Notes: generated by a model from the sequence alone, not told the origin. A DNA stretch of 43,264 nt from Candidatus Stoquefichus massiliensis AP9 (GCF_000455285.1 NZ_HG005288.1:249766-293029); one strand, 5' to 3'. Positions 8,571 through 17,306 are shown, counted from the first letter of the stretch. Numbers and translations: made by a program.

Positions 8571-9598
8571 TTTTCCTTTTCTTCAACTATGTCCTTTAAC
8601 GACAATAATTTTTCTACTGTTTCATCAATTGTTAGTAGTTGAGTATTATCACTATTAAATTCAGTTAATCCATTTCTATTGGTACCTTTAGATAAATAGT
8701 TATCATAGTTTAAGTCTCTTTTATCTGCTGGAACTCTGTAGAAGTCTCCCATGTCTATAGCCTTTGAACATTCTTCATTAGTTAAAAGAGTTTCATATGT
8801 TTTCTCACCATGACGAATCCCAATAATTTTATTTTCTTTTTTATAATTGAACACTTCCTTTATTGCCTCTGCTAAAACTTCAACTGTTGTTGCTGAAGCT
8901 TTCTGAACTAAAATATCTCCACTTACTCCATGCTCAAATGCAAATATAACAAGATCTACCGCTTCATCTAATGACATAATAAATCTTGTCATATGAGGAT
9001 CTGTAATTGTCAATGGTTTTCCTTCTTTTATCTGGTTAATAAAAAGAGGTATAACTGAACCTCTTGAACACATAACATTTCCATATCGTGTACACATAAT
9101 ACTTGTTTTTTCTGGATCGACTGTTCTACTTTTTGCAACAATGACTTTTTCCATCATTGCCTTGCTTGTTCCCATTGCATTGACTGGATAGGCTGCTTTA
9201 TCTGTAGATAAGCACACTACCTTTTTAACACCACATTCTATGGCTGCGGTTAATACATTTTCTGTTCCTAAAACATTTGTCTTAACTGCTTCAATAGGAA
9301 AAAACTCACAAGAAGGCACCTGCTTTAATGCTGCTGCATGAAAGATGTAATCTACACCATGCATAGCATTTCTAACTGAGTTTATATCTCTTACATCACC
9401 AATATAGAACTTAATCTTATCAGAGATTGCAGAATATTTTGCTTGATACTCATGACGCATATCATCTTGTTTTAATTCATCTCTACTAAATATTCTTATT
9501 TCCTTTATATCTGTATTTAAAAAACGGTTCAACACCGCATTACCAAATGATCCCGTACCCCCAGTAATTAATAATGTTTTATTTTCAAAATTACACAT
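8555..9598 (-). CDS. capE: CapE/FnlA-like UDP-GlcNAc 4,6-dehydratase/5-epimerase, 347 aa
   Basis: Converts UDP-GlcNAc into a 4-keto-6-deoxy-L-sugar nucleotide. GGTGSFG (13-19) is the cofactor loop. STDKAAYPVNAMGTSK (131-146) contains D133-K134 and the M142-x3-K146 arrangement; this Met in place of the usual Tyr is characteristic of CapE/FnlA and separates it from PseB or FlaA1. RYGNVMCSRGSVIPLF and MTRFIMSLDEAVDL are strongly conserved family segments. Length matches CapE. The gene overlaps the CapF-like gene by 16 nt, as expected for consecutive steps. No CapG/FnlC-type 2-epimerase gene is present in the cluster, so the final sugar may not be L-FucNAc. Confidence 0.9.
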   Translation of the reverse strand: MCNFENKTLLITGGTGSFGNAVLNRFLNTDIKEIRIFSRDELKQDDMRHEYQAKYSAISDKIKFYIGDVRDINSVRNAMHGVDYIFHAAALKQVPSCEFFPIEAVKTNVLGTENVLTAAIECGVKKVVCLSTDKAAYPVNAMGTSKAMMEKVIVAKSRTVDPEKTSIMCTRYGNVMCSRGSVIPLFINQIKEGKPLTITDPHMTRFIMSLDEAVDLVIFAFEHGVSGDILVQKASATTVEVLAEAIKEVFNYKKENKIIGIRHGEKTYETLLTNEECSKAIDMGDFYRVPADKRDLNYDNYLSKGTNRNGLTEFNSDNTQLLTIDETVEKLLSLKDIVEEKEKWEDQ

Positions 9599-9614
9599 AT
9601 TTATATTTCTCCTT

Positions 9615-10424
9615 TTACTCTGTCATAAATTCAAACCCTAATTTTCTTAGTGTTTTCTTGATAGTTCTTTTTATATTACCTGATAATTTTATTGATAAAT
9701 AAACCTTTATATTATATAACATCTCATTCTTATATGTCATAGTTTCCCTTGTTCCCGTATTAATCACTATTCCGTTTTTTTCATAAAATTTAATTGTTTT
9801 TCTTATCCATTTTCCTTGTAACACCCCGTTTTTATACCCAAACAAATCCCTTGTGTCATACTCTATTCCATCAATATATTCATCTGGTTTTCCATTCTTT
9901 TTATATATATTCACAAAAAAGCGCTCAAAGTCCCATGGAGAAATTGCACCTTCTTTATTCATTTTTTTCAGTATAGAAAGAAACTTGAGTCTGTTCCATA
10001 TTGCCAACTGTAAATTGATTGGATATTCAGTATTACTAGGTACTTTAATTTCCTTTTCATTTTGAATAAATCTCTTATTATTAGACAACTGATAAAAAAA
10101 TATTTCTTCATCCTTCATGTGTTGAACTATATGCAATATTTCATTTTCATCAATATTCTTACTAATGAAATAATCTTCTAAAAAAAATATGATATACTCT
10201 TCATCAACTAATTCTAATGCTCTAATTGTTCTATCAAACCAATTTATTTCTTTCCCCATTTTTAAAACAGTAAGATTTTCTTTATTGTAATTATTAAAAT
10301 TACTCACAAGATATGATTTAAAAGATATATTAGCCCAATATTGATTCATAATCTCATAAAATGATGACCAAATATCAGAATATCCATCAAATGAATCTAC
10401 AAATACCGCTATATTTTTTCCCAT
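9615..10424 (-). CDS. Probable glycosyltransferase of the capsule cluster, 269 aa
   Basis: It does not match the common GT2 or GT4 signatures. MGKNIAVFVDSFDGYSDIW looks like the first strand and turn of a nucleotide-sugar binding fold, IIFFLEDYFI (residues about 75-85) could serve as a metal-binding acidic motif in place of DxD, and PWDFERF (about 164-170) provides the W-x-x-E-R type pattern seen near the active site of several capsule glycosyltransferases. Soluble, with a basic C-terminus that may touch the membrane. It lies 16 nt upstream of the CapE-like gene. Function as a transferase is inferred from these weak motifs and from its location. Confidence 0.6.
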   Translation of the reverse strand: MGKNIAVFVDSFDGYSDIWSSFYEIMNQYWANISFKSYLVSNFNNYNKENLTVLKMGKEINWFDRTIRALELVDEEYIIFFLEDYFISKNIDENEILHIVQHMKDEEIFFYQLSNNKRFIQNEKEIKVPSNTEYPINLQLAIWNRLKFLSILKKMNKEGAISPWDFERFFVNIYKKNGKPDEYIDGIEYDTRDLFGYKNGVLQGKWIRKTIKFYEKNGIVINTGTRETMTYKNEMLYNIKVYLSIKLSGNIKRTIKKTLRKLGFEFMTE

Positions 10425-10706
10425 TTTAACCTCACTCCTTAAACAGTTTTTGTCTATAAATATCTTACATGATATAATTAATTCACCTATTTCATACCTA
10501 CAATTAGTACCTTGTTGATTTTGGCCACTTAATTAATTGAAAAATATTTTATTTATAACCGCATATGACTATAATAAAAATCGTATCAACAAAAATAATA
10601 AGCCCAGTTACAATAAAGTCATTTAAATTATAAATCTACTTCTCAAAAAATAATAATTGAATTTTGATTGCTATATAAGTCAGTAAATAATCAATAGTAT
10701 CTTTTT
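10425..10706. other. Gene-free gap inside the capsule cluster
   Basis: No open frame with a ribosome site. It interrupts an otherwise tightly spaced operon. A short minus-strand hydrophobic stretch (NDFIVTGLIIFVDTIF) may be a scrap of a lost membrane-protein gene. Confidence 0.35.
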
Positions 10707-11567
10707 CTATAAGCAATCAATATCTTTTTGTATTTTTAATCCAATATTATTGTATTGCTTATAATCTTTATTATACAAATGGTGTATTACTGCTTTAATT
10801 ACATTATCTAAATTACTTGACTCATCAAAGGAAATATGTTTTTCATCTTCTCCATAAATTATTATTTTCACTGTCTTCTTGGATAACATATCATATGATA
10901 TGATTCCTTTTGTTCCAACAAATTCAATATACCTTCTCTTTGTAGCAGATAATAATGAACAATGTATATGAATATCTATGTTTCCTAATCTCCCAGAATA
11001 ATAATAATTGTTTATTTCTTTGTAGTTATTCATTTTAATTATTTCATTTTTTGTATAATTATTTTCCCTATTAACAATATATCTAAGAACTGAAAACAAA
11101 TGAACACCTATCGTCTCGACAGCATTACCATTAGGGTAAAATTTCCCATACTGGGTTATCTCACCATTGACACTTTTTATAGTTCCAATTAAAGAAACAT
11201 TTTTTTTTATATAATTAATTCCTTGTGAGTAAAGATATGTATAATCAACAAATAACAATAAGTTTCGTTTATATGACAAATCATATAAATCAATCGCTTC
11301 TTCATAGGTTTGTGCTAATATTTTTTCACAAAAAACATGAATATTTTTTAAAAGCAATTTTTTAACAATCGAATAGTGTGTCGCAACTGGAGTGCAAACA
11401 AATGCCAAATCTGCTTCCTCAAGCATCTCTTCTTCTTTTTGCTTAATTGTTCCAATATCGACAATACCTATAATTTTCAATATATAAGAATATGATTTAA
11501 TATGCTGCTGTAATATTTTTGACCAATATCCATTTCCATATATAATTACATGGTAATTTTTTTTCAT
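10707..11567 (-). CDS. Gfo/Idh/MocA-type sugar oxidoreductase, 286 aa
   Basis: An NAD(P)-dependent dehydrogenase probably acting on a nucleotide sugar or sugar precursor. HVIIYGNGYWSKILQQHI is the Rossmann turn, ADLAFVCTPVATHYSIV the second nucleotide-binding segment and CEKILAQTYEEA corresponds to the family E-K-P motif, here EKI. Residues 115-250 form the usual alpha/beta dimerisation domain. At 286 aa it is shorter than the usual 320-350, and the 282-bp gap directly downstream suggests loss of C-terminal sequence. A good ribosome site (AAAGGTG) precedes the ATG. Substrate unknown. Confidence 0.75.
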   Translation of the reverse strand: MKKNYHVIIYGNGYWSKILQQHIKSYSYILKIIGIVDIGTIKQKEEEMLEEADLAFVCTPVATHYSIVKKLLLKNIHVFCEKILAQTYEEAIDLYDLSYKRNLLLFVDYTYLYSQGINYIKKNVSLIGTIKSVNGEITQYGKFYPNGNAVETIGVHLFSVLRYIVNRENNYTKNEIIKMNNYKEINNYYYSGRLGNIDIHIHCSLLSATKRRYIEFVGTKGIISYDMLSKKTVKIIIYGEDEKHISFDESSNLDNVIKAVIHHLYNKDYKQYNNIGLKIQKDIDCL

Positions 11568-11589
11568 TTTCTACACCTTTCATTTAGAA

Positions 11590-12345
11590 TCATATATTTA
11601 AATAATATCTTTTTAAGCTATTAAAAACATACCACCCAAAATAATAGCAGCGTGGAAAAAATGGTATATTCAAAATGTTTTTATATAAATTCCATAACCC
11701 TTTTGCAGCTTTTATCTTATTACTCGATACTGAATTATTATTTACTCTATAATGCATACATACTTCATCCATTCCATGTGCAGTATGCCCTTGTTTTAAA
11801 ATTGGAAATCTTAAAGCTCCATCCCAATTCATGTCCACTTTTTGGACAGGTAATATGTTTATATATTTCCTATCCATAATTACAGTTGAGTTCCCCATAT
11901 TAGTATTTTTTAAAAATGATTCATAAGTTTGAGTTTTAGGAGCTTTAATAATTTTATTTAATGATAATCCATTATCATCTATCCAATCATATGATGTATA
12001 CGTAAATTCATAATTGTTTTTTTTCATATATCTTAATTGTAAAGATAATTTATTATCAGTCCATATATCATCTGCATCTATAAATGCAACATATCTACCT
12101 TGCATATGTTTGAAAGCAGTATTCCAAGCAATTGCTGCTCCCATATTCTTTTCATGTCTAAACACTCTAATTCTAAGATCTTCAAATTCATTAATTATTT
12201 CATATGTATTATCCGTCGAACAATCATCAACAATCAATAATTCCCAATTTTGATAAGTTTGATTTAATACCGATTCTATTGCCTCTCTAATAGTTTTTCC
12301 AGCATTATATGCTGGAGTAATTATAGAAACTAAATTTTCTTCCAT
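11590..12345 (-). CDS. Family 2 glycosyltransferase, 251 aa
   Basis: A textbook GT-A enzyme of GT2: VSIITPAYNAGKTIREAIES at the N-terminus, ELLIVDDCSTDNTYEI with the nucleotide-binding Asp residues, FIDADDIW (about 92-99) with the metal-binding D-x-D, and MDEVCMHYRVN towards the C-terminus. No membrane span. It transfers a sugar to the growing repeat unit in the cytoplasm. It is 3 nt from the preceding glycosyltransferase gene and 22 nt before the Gfo/Idh gene. Donor and linkage cannot be told from sequence. Confidence 0.9.
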   Translation of the reverse strand: MEENLVSIITPAYNAGKTIREAIESVLNQTYQNWELLIVDDCSTDNTYEIINEFEDLRIRVFRHEKNMGAAIAWNTAFKHMQGRYVAFIDADDIWTDNKLSLQLRYMKKNNYEFTYTSYDWIDDNGLSLNKIIKAPKTQTYESFLKNTNMGNSTVIMDRKYINILPVQKVDMNWDGALRFPILKQGHTAHGMDEVCMHYRVNNNSVSSNKIKAAKGLWNLYKNILNIPFFPRCYYFGWYVFNSLKRYYLNI

Positions 12346-12348
12346 TTA

Positions 12349-13239
12349 TTATTCTCCTTTTTCAATATTTTTAATTAAATGGATTTCGTTTTTTATATTT
12401 ATATTTATTAGTGCACGTATATACTGTGTAATTACTACACTAATAATAAATAGTACAAATAAAATCAAACATAAAAAACAAGCATATAAATCACCAATAA
12501 AAAGTACACCACATATTAATGATAATCCTGAAAAAAGCAAACCAATAATCTGAATAGTATTAGTATAAAGAATGAAACTTTCAATTGCCTTATATATTCT
12601 TTCGCGTTTTTCAGTTTTATCATATTTTATTTGCTTAGATAAAGGGATATATTTCTCTCTTTTTACATCCATCCCACAAGACAAGATATTAGATAAATCA
12701 TTGGAATACAATTTTGCAAAATTATTTAATCTATTAATTGCTCTCCTCGAAAGCACTCTAACCGTTACTGGATAAATTTTTTGTGATTTTATAACACCTA
12801 TATTATACAAAGCATAATACATTTTTTGGGATATACTCGATTTTCTACATGGCGAAAATAAGACAATATCATACCCTTGCAATGCAATAGCATACGTCTT
12901 AATAAGTGATTCTAAATCATAGTTTATTATAATCCCATCAAATTCAAACACAAAATCTCCAATAGCAAAGTCAATTCCAGCTGCTATTGCCTCTTCAATA
13001 GATTTACAATAAGCTAAGCTAATAATGTTAAGTGTAACATGTGAAAATTTAGATTTACAAATTGCTTTCAACTTGTCTATTGTACTATCTGTTGATTCAT
13101 TATTAACGCATATTAATTCATAATTTTCAAAATTTTTTTCAAATAGAGGTATTATTTGATTTAAGAACTCTTCTATATATTTTTCATGATTTCTGACCCT
13201 GAAAACAATAGAAATAAATTTTTTTTCTTTTATCATCAT
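12349..13239 (-). CDS. Membrane-anchored family 2 glycosyltransferase, 296 aa
   Basis: The N-terminal 220 residues form a GT2 catalytic domain: FISIVFRVRNHEKYIEEF, then ELICVNNESTDSTIDKL and FVFEFDGII, in which E-x-D replaces the usual D-x-D. Two hydrophobic segments at about 232-272 anchor it to the membrane, an arrangement like that of DPM1/GtrB-type transferases that act on polyprenyl phosphate. The start overlaps the stop of the FAD oxidoreductase gene by 4 nt, which couples the two. The Asp-for-Glu difference in the metal site is notable but occurs in this large family. Confidence 0.78.
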   Translation of the reverse strand: MMIKEKKFISIVFRVRNHEKYIEEFLNQIIPLFEKNFENYELICVNNESTDSTIDKLKAICKSKFSHVTLNIISLAYCKSIEEAIAAGIDFAIGDFVFEFDGIIINYDLESLIKTYAIALQGYDIVLFSPCRKSSISQKMYYALYNIGVIKSQKIYPVTVRVLSRRAINRLNNFAKLYSNDLSNILSCGMDVKREKYIPLSKQIKYDKTEKRERIYKAIESFILYTNTIQIIGLLFSGLSLICGVLFIGDLYACFLCLILFVLFIISVVITQYIRALININIKNEIHLIKNIEKGE

Positions 13240-14372
13240 AGAATTTCCTCCAAATCATATACAGTATTAATTTTCCCAGATAGGACAGAATAAAACATAG
13301 GTTTATCAGAAAATTTTTTTATAACCGTTGGCCTTGAGTCATCAATTTCTGATAACTTTAATATAGGCTTCATTGAATATAAAGAATCTACATACTCAAA
13401 TTCAAAATTGCTTCTTAAATATTTTTTTGCAAGACTTGACATATATATCCATGCAGTCTTTGGTTTATTCATACAATTATTACAATTACCTAGCGATTTA
13501 TAATTACAATAACTTTCATTATCATTTTGACATGAAAAAGTAGGCAAATCATTCATTGATACCTTATGTGGTGTAAATGTTACTGATGTTAACGAATGAT
13601 ATCCTGTTTTCCCAAAAGGCATAATAGAAAAAAAAGGTCCATCCATTACTGTAATTCCTACATTTTTTAGATTTTTATTAATTCTGCACAATATTATTTC
13701 ACACAATTCATATTTAATTTTAAACTTTTCATAACCAATCATATCCAATATTTGGTTAATTGAAGCATAACTAGCATTTAACAGAAATTCTGTTCTATAT
13801 TCTTTATCATTAGCAGAAATATAATAATAATTATCATCTTTTTCAATTGTTTTCACTTCGTGATTACATAAAATATTCACATTACTCATCTCTTGAATTT
13901 TATGTAATAAATCAATTTTTAATTCGTTAGCATCATATGTGTATTCTTTTGTCATAAAGGCACCATCACATACATCATTGTTAAAATAGGTGCTTATTGA
14001 TATTTCGTCACACTGAATTCCTGTGTTTCTGCAAAAATTTATAAATTGTTCTCTATTTGTCCAAGAAAAATTTTTAGAAGTTGCATAAATTTGATTAAAC
14101 TCTGAATATATGGAATTTGGAAATTCATCCACAAATCTATCAAAATAATTCTTTGATTTTATAGCCGTTGAATAAGACCGAGGATAGTGATATCCCATAT
14201 GAACTCTTGCCTGATTAATATATGTTGCTCGTTGAAAAAGATCATCATCTCTTTCTAATACAAGGACTTTTTCTCCTTTTAAGCCACTATACCATGCAGC
14301 ATATATGCCATATAATCCTGCACCTATAATTATTTTGTCATACTTTTGCACATTACTATGTATAAATCTCAT
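13236..14372 (-). CDS. FAD-dependent oxidoreductase with a four-cysteine cluster, 378 aa
   Basis: An FAD-binding (DAO-type) oxidoreductase. KIIIGAGLYGIYAAW (13-27) is the dinucleotide-binding G-x-G-x-x-G and VLVLERDDD the second strand acid. RVHMGYHYPRS follows, and the C-terminus LSGKINTVYD resembles the last FAD contact. An insertion holds C281-x7-C289-x7-C297-x2-C300, which could bind a metal or iron-sulfur cluster. Such an enzyme is not a standard part of capsule pathways. Its coupling to the glycosyltransferase at 12349 and nearness to the Gfo/Idh gene suggest an unusual modified sugar or amino-acid substituent. The exact reaction is unknown. Confidence 0.72.
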   Translation of the reverse strand: MRFIHSNVQKYDKIIIGAGLYGIYAAWYSGLKGEKVLVLERDDDLFQRATYINQARVHMGYHYPRSYSTAIKSKNYFDRFVDEFPNSIYSEFNQIYATSKNFSWTNREQFINFCRNTGIQCDEISISTYFNNDVCDGAFMTKEYTYDANELKIDLLHKIQEMSNVNILCNHEVKTIEKDDNYYYISANDKEYRTEFLLNASYASINQILDMIGYEKFKIKYELCEIILCRINKNLKNVGITVMDGPFFSIMPFGKTGYHSLTSVTFTPHKVSMNDLPTFSCQNDNESYCNYKSLGNCNNCMNKPKTAWIYMSSLAKKYLRSNFEFEYVDSLYSMKPILKLSEIDDSRPTVIKKFSDKPMFYSVLSGKINTVYDLEEIL

Positions 14373-14428
14373 TTATATTTACCCTACCTTTCTATTGTGA
14401 TTTATCCGTATTTGATACTTTATAATTA

Positions 14429-15025
14429 CTACTCACTCAAGTGATATTCATTCATTTTTCTTCCTTGCTTAGTTTCATATGTTCTGCATAATATAAAACC
14501 ATTTTGGCAATAAAACTTATTCACATATTCATTGTTTTTAGCATCTGTTTCTAAAGAAATATATTTGAATTTGTTTAAATCAATATTTTCTTTTAAATAA
14601 CTGATCATCTGTGACCCAATACCCTTACCTTTTTCAGTTGGCATTACACCTATTGATGCCAATTCAATATATTTTTCCGGTCGTTGGACTTCCTCAGATT
14701 TTTTAAATGCTGATAACAATCTTATTAAAACTGTTGGCTTTTTAACAAATGCTATAAATGCATACCAGCCAAAATATAATAATTTTCTTTTCACTAAATA
14801 TTTATAAAATGAACTCATATCTTCTGAATATGCTATAAATCCTAAAACTTTATCATTTTCTAATGCAACAATAATATTAGAATTTTCATGTTCCATAAAT
14901 CCAAGGTATAACTGCTTTAAAAATCCTTTTCCCAAAAATGTTAAAAAGAAGCCATCAAATGTTTGTAGATGAATATGAACTATTTCATCTATATATTTTT
15001 TATCAGTAAGTATTAATATTTTCAT
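14429..15025 (-). CDS. GNAT-family N-acetyltransferase, 198 aa
   Basis: Acetyl-CoA-dependent transferase fold. The key motif A is ASIGVMPTEKGKGIGSQMI (about 122-140), with the G-x-G-x-G/A pyrophosphate loop (KGKGIGS). LETDAKNNEYVNKFYCQNGF (about 155-175) is motif B, with the Asn and Tyr typical of the family. It sits between the sugar transferase and the FAD oxidoreductase genes. Given the DegT aminotransferase two genes upstream, a likely role is acetylation of an amino sugar, as PseH or WecD do, but it could equally modify another group. Confidence 0.82.
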   Translation of the reverse strand: MKILILTDKKYIDEIVHIHLQTFDGFFLTFLGKGFLKQLYLGFMEHENSNIIVALENDKVLGFIAYSEDMSSFYKYLVKRKLLYFGWYAFIAFVKKPTVLIRLLSAFKKSEEVQRPEKYIELASIGVMPTEKGKGIGSQMISYLKENIDLNKFKYISLETDAKNNEYVNKFYCQNGFILCRTYETKQGRKMNEYHLSE

Positions 15026-15033
15026 TCTTCCAC

Positions 15034-15726
15034 CTACACTTTCACTACAGTGTTTATCATCACACTGATATCTTTCATAAAATAAAAAGAAGTCATTGCA
15101 TCTAGATTGTATTTCATCTTTAATGGCAGTACTTCATTGATATAGACTTCATTTGTTTCTCTTCCCTGTGACACATACTTCTCTATAATCTCATCTTCAT
15201 CCTTGAACTGAATACTCGCTAATGATGTGACACCTGCAGGTAATAATAATGTTGCATACATTTCATTTGTATATTGATCTACATACTTCTTAACCTCTGG
15301 TCTTGTTCCTACAAAACTCATATCTCCTATTAAAACATTAAATAGTTGTGGTATCTCATCTATGCGATACTTTCGTATCTTTTCACCTACACGTGTAATT
15401 CTAGAATCATTCTTAGATGTGACTAGATTACCTATTTGATCAGCGTCGCTGATCATTGTTCTAAATTTGAATATTTTAAATATTCTTCCATACTGTGTAA
15501 CTCTTTCCTGTCTATAAAAGACTGTTCCTTTTGAATCTATCTTAATCCATATAGAAAAGAACAGAATAACTGGAGACAAAAGAATAATCAATATGAAGGA
15601 AACAATAATATCAAACAACCTCTTTAATATTAACTGAAACTTCTTTTTTCTTAATATTTCATAATAAGGTCTGACTTCATCAGTTTGCATATATTCAGGA
15701 AGGTCTTCCCACTTCTTTATAAGCAT
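15034..15726 (-). CDS. Initiating sugar-phosphate transferase (undecaprenyl-phosphate type), 230 aa
   Basis: Starts each repeat unit by moving a sugar-1-phosphate to undecaprenyl phosphate. One membrane segment (about 44-62, IIVSFILIILLSPVILFF) is followed by the catalytic segment with RQERVTQYGRIFKIFKFRTM and KYRIDEIPQLFNVLIGDMSFVGTRPE, the strongly conserved DE-x-PQ and GTRPE signatures of the WcaJ/PglC fold (short form without extra N-terminal helices). The start overlaps the aminotransferase stop by 10 nt. The pairing suggests that the aminotransferase product is the first sugar, as in clusters that start with a 4-amino-6-deoxy sugar. Confidence 0.92.
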   Translation of the reverse strand: MLIKKWEDLPEYMQTDEVRPYYEILRKKKFQLILKRLFDIIVSFILIILLSPVILFFSIWIKIDSKGTVFYRQERVTQYGRIFKIFKFRTMISDADQIGNLVTSKNDSRITRVGEKIRKYRIDEIPQLFNVLIGDMSFVGTRPEVKKYVDQYTNEMYATLLLPAGVTSLASIQFKDEDEIIEKYVSQGRETNEVYINEVLPLKMKYNLDAMTSFYFMKDISVMINTVVKV

Positions 15727-16940
15727 TCTAATACTTCCTTAAAGGTATTAGTAATGTATTCAACATCTTCATCAGTGAGATTTGTATGAAGTGGTAATGT
15801 TACCTCATTAACAAATAAATTATAAGTATTGGGATAGTCCGTAATTTCAAAGCCTAAATTCTTATAAGCTGTCAGCATTGGAAGTGGCTTATAATGAACA
15901 TTACATGCAACACCTTTTTCTGCCATCTTTTCTATAACCATATTTCTTTGTTCTGATGTTATATTAGGAATTCTTGTAATATATAAATGTCCACTAGACT
16001 GATGAGCATCACTATAATGATCTAATACTTGTATTCCTAAAGGTATTAATGCTTTATCATACTTGTTGATTATTTCTTTTCTTCTCTTGATCATTTCAGG
16101 ATATCTTTTGAATTGAGCTAAGCCAATACCAGCCATGATATCTGTCATATTGCATTTATACAAGGGAGCAACAACATCATATTCCCAAGCCCCTAATTTT
16201 GTTTTAGCTAAAGCATCTTTAGATTGACCATGTAATGATAATAACTGCAACTGATGATAGATATCCTCATCATCAATACCTGGAATTGTTTTCCATGTAA
16301 GTGCTCCACCTTCAGCAGTTGTCAGATTCTTAACTGCATGAAATGAGAAAGAACTAAAGTCAGCTATTGAGCCAACCATCTGATTGTTCCATGAAGCACC
16401 AAACGAATGAGCTGTATCAGCACATATTGCTATTCTTCCAATTGCTTTTTGAATATCATTAGATGGTTTGAACAAATGTTTCTTCTGTTCTACTATTTCA
16501 TAGAGTTTATCGTAATCACAAGGTATTCCCCCTAGATCTACTGGTATAATAGCTTTTGTCTTTTCATTAATCGCATGAGCCAAAGCATCATAGTCCATCT
16601 CTACGTTATCTTTTTGAGCATCAACAATAACAAGTTTAGCTCCTACATGGCACACTACAGCAGCACTTGCTGTATATGTATAAGCTGGAACAATCACTTC
16701 ATCTCTCTCACCAATACCTAAAATACGCAATGCCATTTCTGCACATGCCGTTTGAGAATTAAGACATACACATTTATTAACACCAACATATTTTGCAATC
16801 TCTTTTTCAAATTCTTTGACTTTGGGCCCAGTTGTAATCCAACCAGATTTTAATGTATCAATCACTTCATTAATTTCATTTTCACCTATGTCTGGTGGTG
16901 AAAATGGAATGACTCTTTTCATAGTTTTGCATTCATTCAT
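15717..16940 (-). CDS. DegT/DnrJ/EryC1/StrS aminotransferase, 407 aa
   Basis: A PLP-dependent nucleotide-sugar aminotransferase that converts a 4-keto sugar to a 4-amino sugar. Seen: the N-terminal PFSPPDIGENEI and GWITTGPKV, ADTAHSFGA (174-182) with the Asp that contacts PLP nitrogen, and SFSFHAVKNLTTAEGGA with K204 as the Schiff-base lysine. The ribosome site GGGGG precedes the ATG at 16940. It is second in the operon, next to the initiating transferase. In capsule loci that make 2-acetamido-4-amino-2,4,6-trideoxygalactose such a pair is found (WcfR/WcfS-like), which makes a zwitterionic polymer possible. No retaining 4,6-dehydratase for the substrate is present in this window. Confidence 0.9.
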   Translation of the reverse strand: MNECKTMKRVIPFSPPDIGENEINEVIDTLKSGWITTGPKVKEFEKEIAKYVGVNKCVCLNSQTACAEMALRILGIGERDEVIVPAYTYTASAAVVCHVGAKLVIVDAQKDNVEMDYDALAHAINEKTKAIIPVDLGGIPCDYDKLYEIVEQKKHLFKPSNDIQKAIGRIAICADTAHSFGASWNNQMVGSIADFSSFSFHAVKNLTTAEGGALTWKTIPGIDDEDIYHQLQLLSLHGQSKDALAKTKLGAWEYDVVAPLYKCNMTDIMAGIGLAQFKRYPEMIKRRKEIINKYDKALIPLGIQVLDHYSDAHQSSGHLYITRIPNITSEQRNMVIEKMAEKGVACNVHYKPLPMLTAYKNLGFEITDYPNTYNLFVNEVTLPLHTNLTDEDVEYITNTFKEVLECL

Positions 16941-16952
16941 TATTTATCCCCC

Positions 16953-17186
16953 TTAAAAGAAACTTGGTTCTTCACCAAACTGTTTCTTATAATCTTCTTC
17001 CCAATCTTTACTATTCTCTTTTAATTCTAAGTTAATAATGATTTGATTATTAACTGCTTTCATAGAATGAATAGAGTAATTGTTTAATAATTGATGATAA
17101 GCATCTTTACCATGTTGGTAATGATATTGCTTATCATCAATTATGCATGTGACTTCTGACTCTATTTTTGTTAATATTTCCAACAT
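16953..17186 (-). CDS. Small hypothetical protein, first gene of the capsule operon, 77 aa
   Basis: Unrecognised. Starts at the ATG at 17186 behind AAGGAG. It is soluble and acidic at the C-terminus (DWEEDYKKQFGEEPSFF). The segment ESEVTCIIDDKQYHYQHG looks like a beta hairpin. Position right after the leader with terminator and only 12 nt before the aminotransferase gene makes it part of the operon. It could be an accessory or regulatory peptide; no function can be assigned. Confidence 0.65.
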   Translation of the reverse strand: MLEILTKIESEVTCIIDDKQYHYQHGKDAYHQLLNNYSIHSMKAVNNQIIINLELKENSKDWEEDYKKQFGEEPSFF

Positions 17187-17208
17187 AATTTCACTCTCCT
17201 TATGCTAA

Positions 17209-17235
17209 TAAAAAAAACAGGTTCATCGCCTGTTT
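17209..17235 (-). terminator. Intrinsic terminator in the capsule-operon leader
   Basis: On the minus strand, AAACAGG, a 7-nt loop and CCTGTTT are followed by a run of T (17217-17211). It sits 25 nt before the first structural gene and after the two NusG-like genes. Transcripts must pass it to reach the capsule genes. Confidence 0.85.
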
Positions 17236-17306
17236 AAGCCTTATTTATATGTGAGAAGATACAGTCTCCCCTACCCCAAATAAACAAGACTCTATGTTCC
17301 AAATTA

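Noticed and set aside
8555-9598. Identification as PseB (pseudaminic acid pathway)
   Set aside because: The Met-x3-Lys site and the AAYPVNAMG segment are those of CapE/FnlA, and no PseC/F/G/I set is present.
9794-10065. Plus-strand frames of 60-70 codons opposite the 269-aa gene
   Set aside because: Antisense shadows without ribosome sites.
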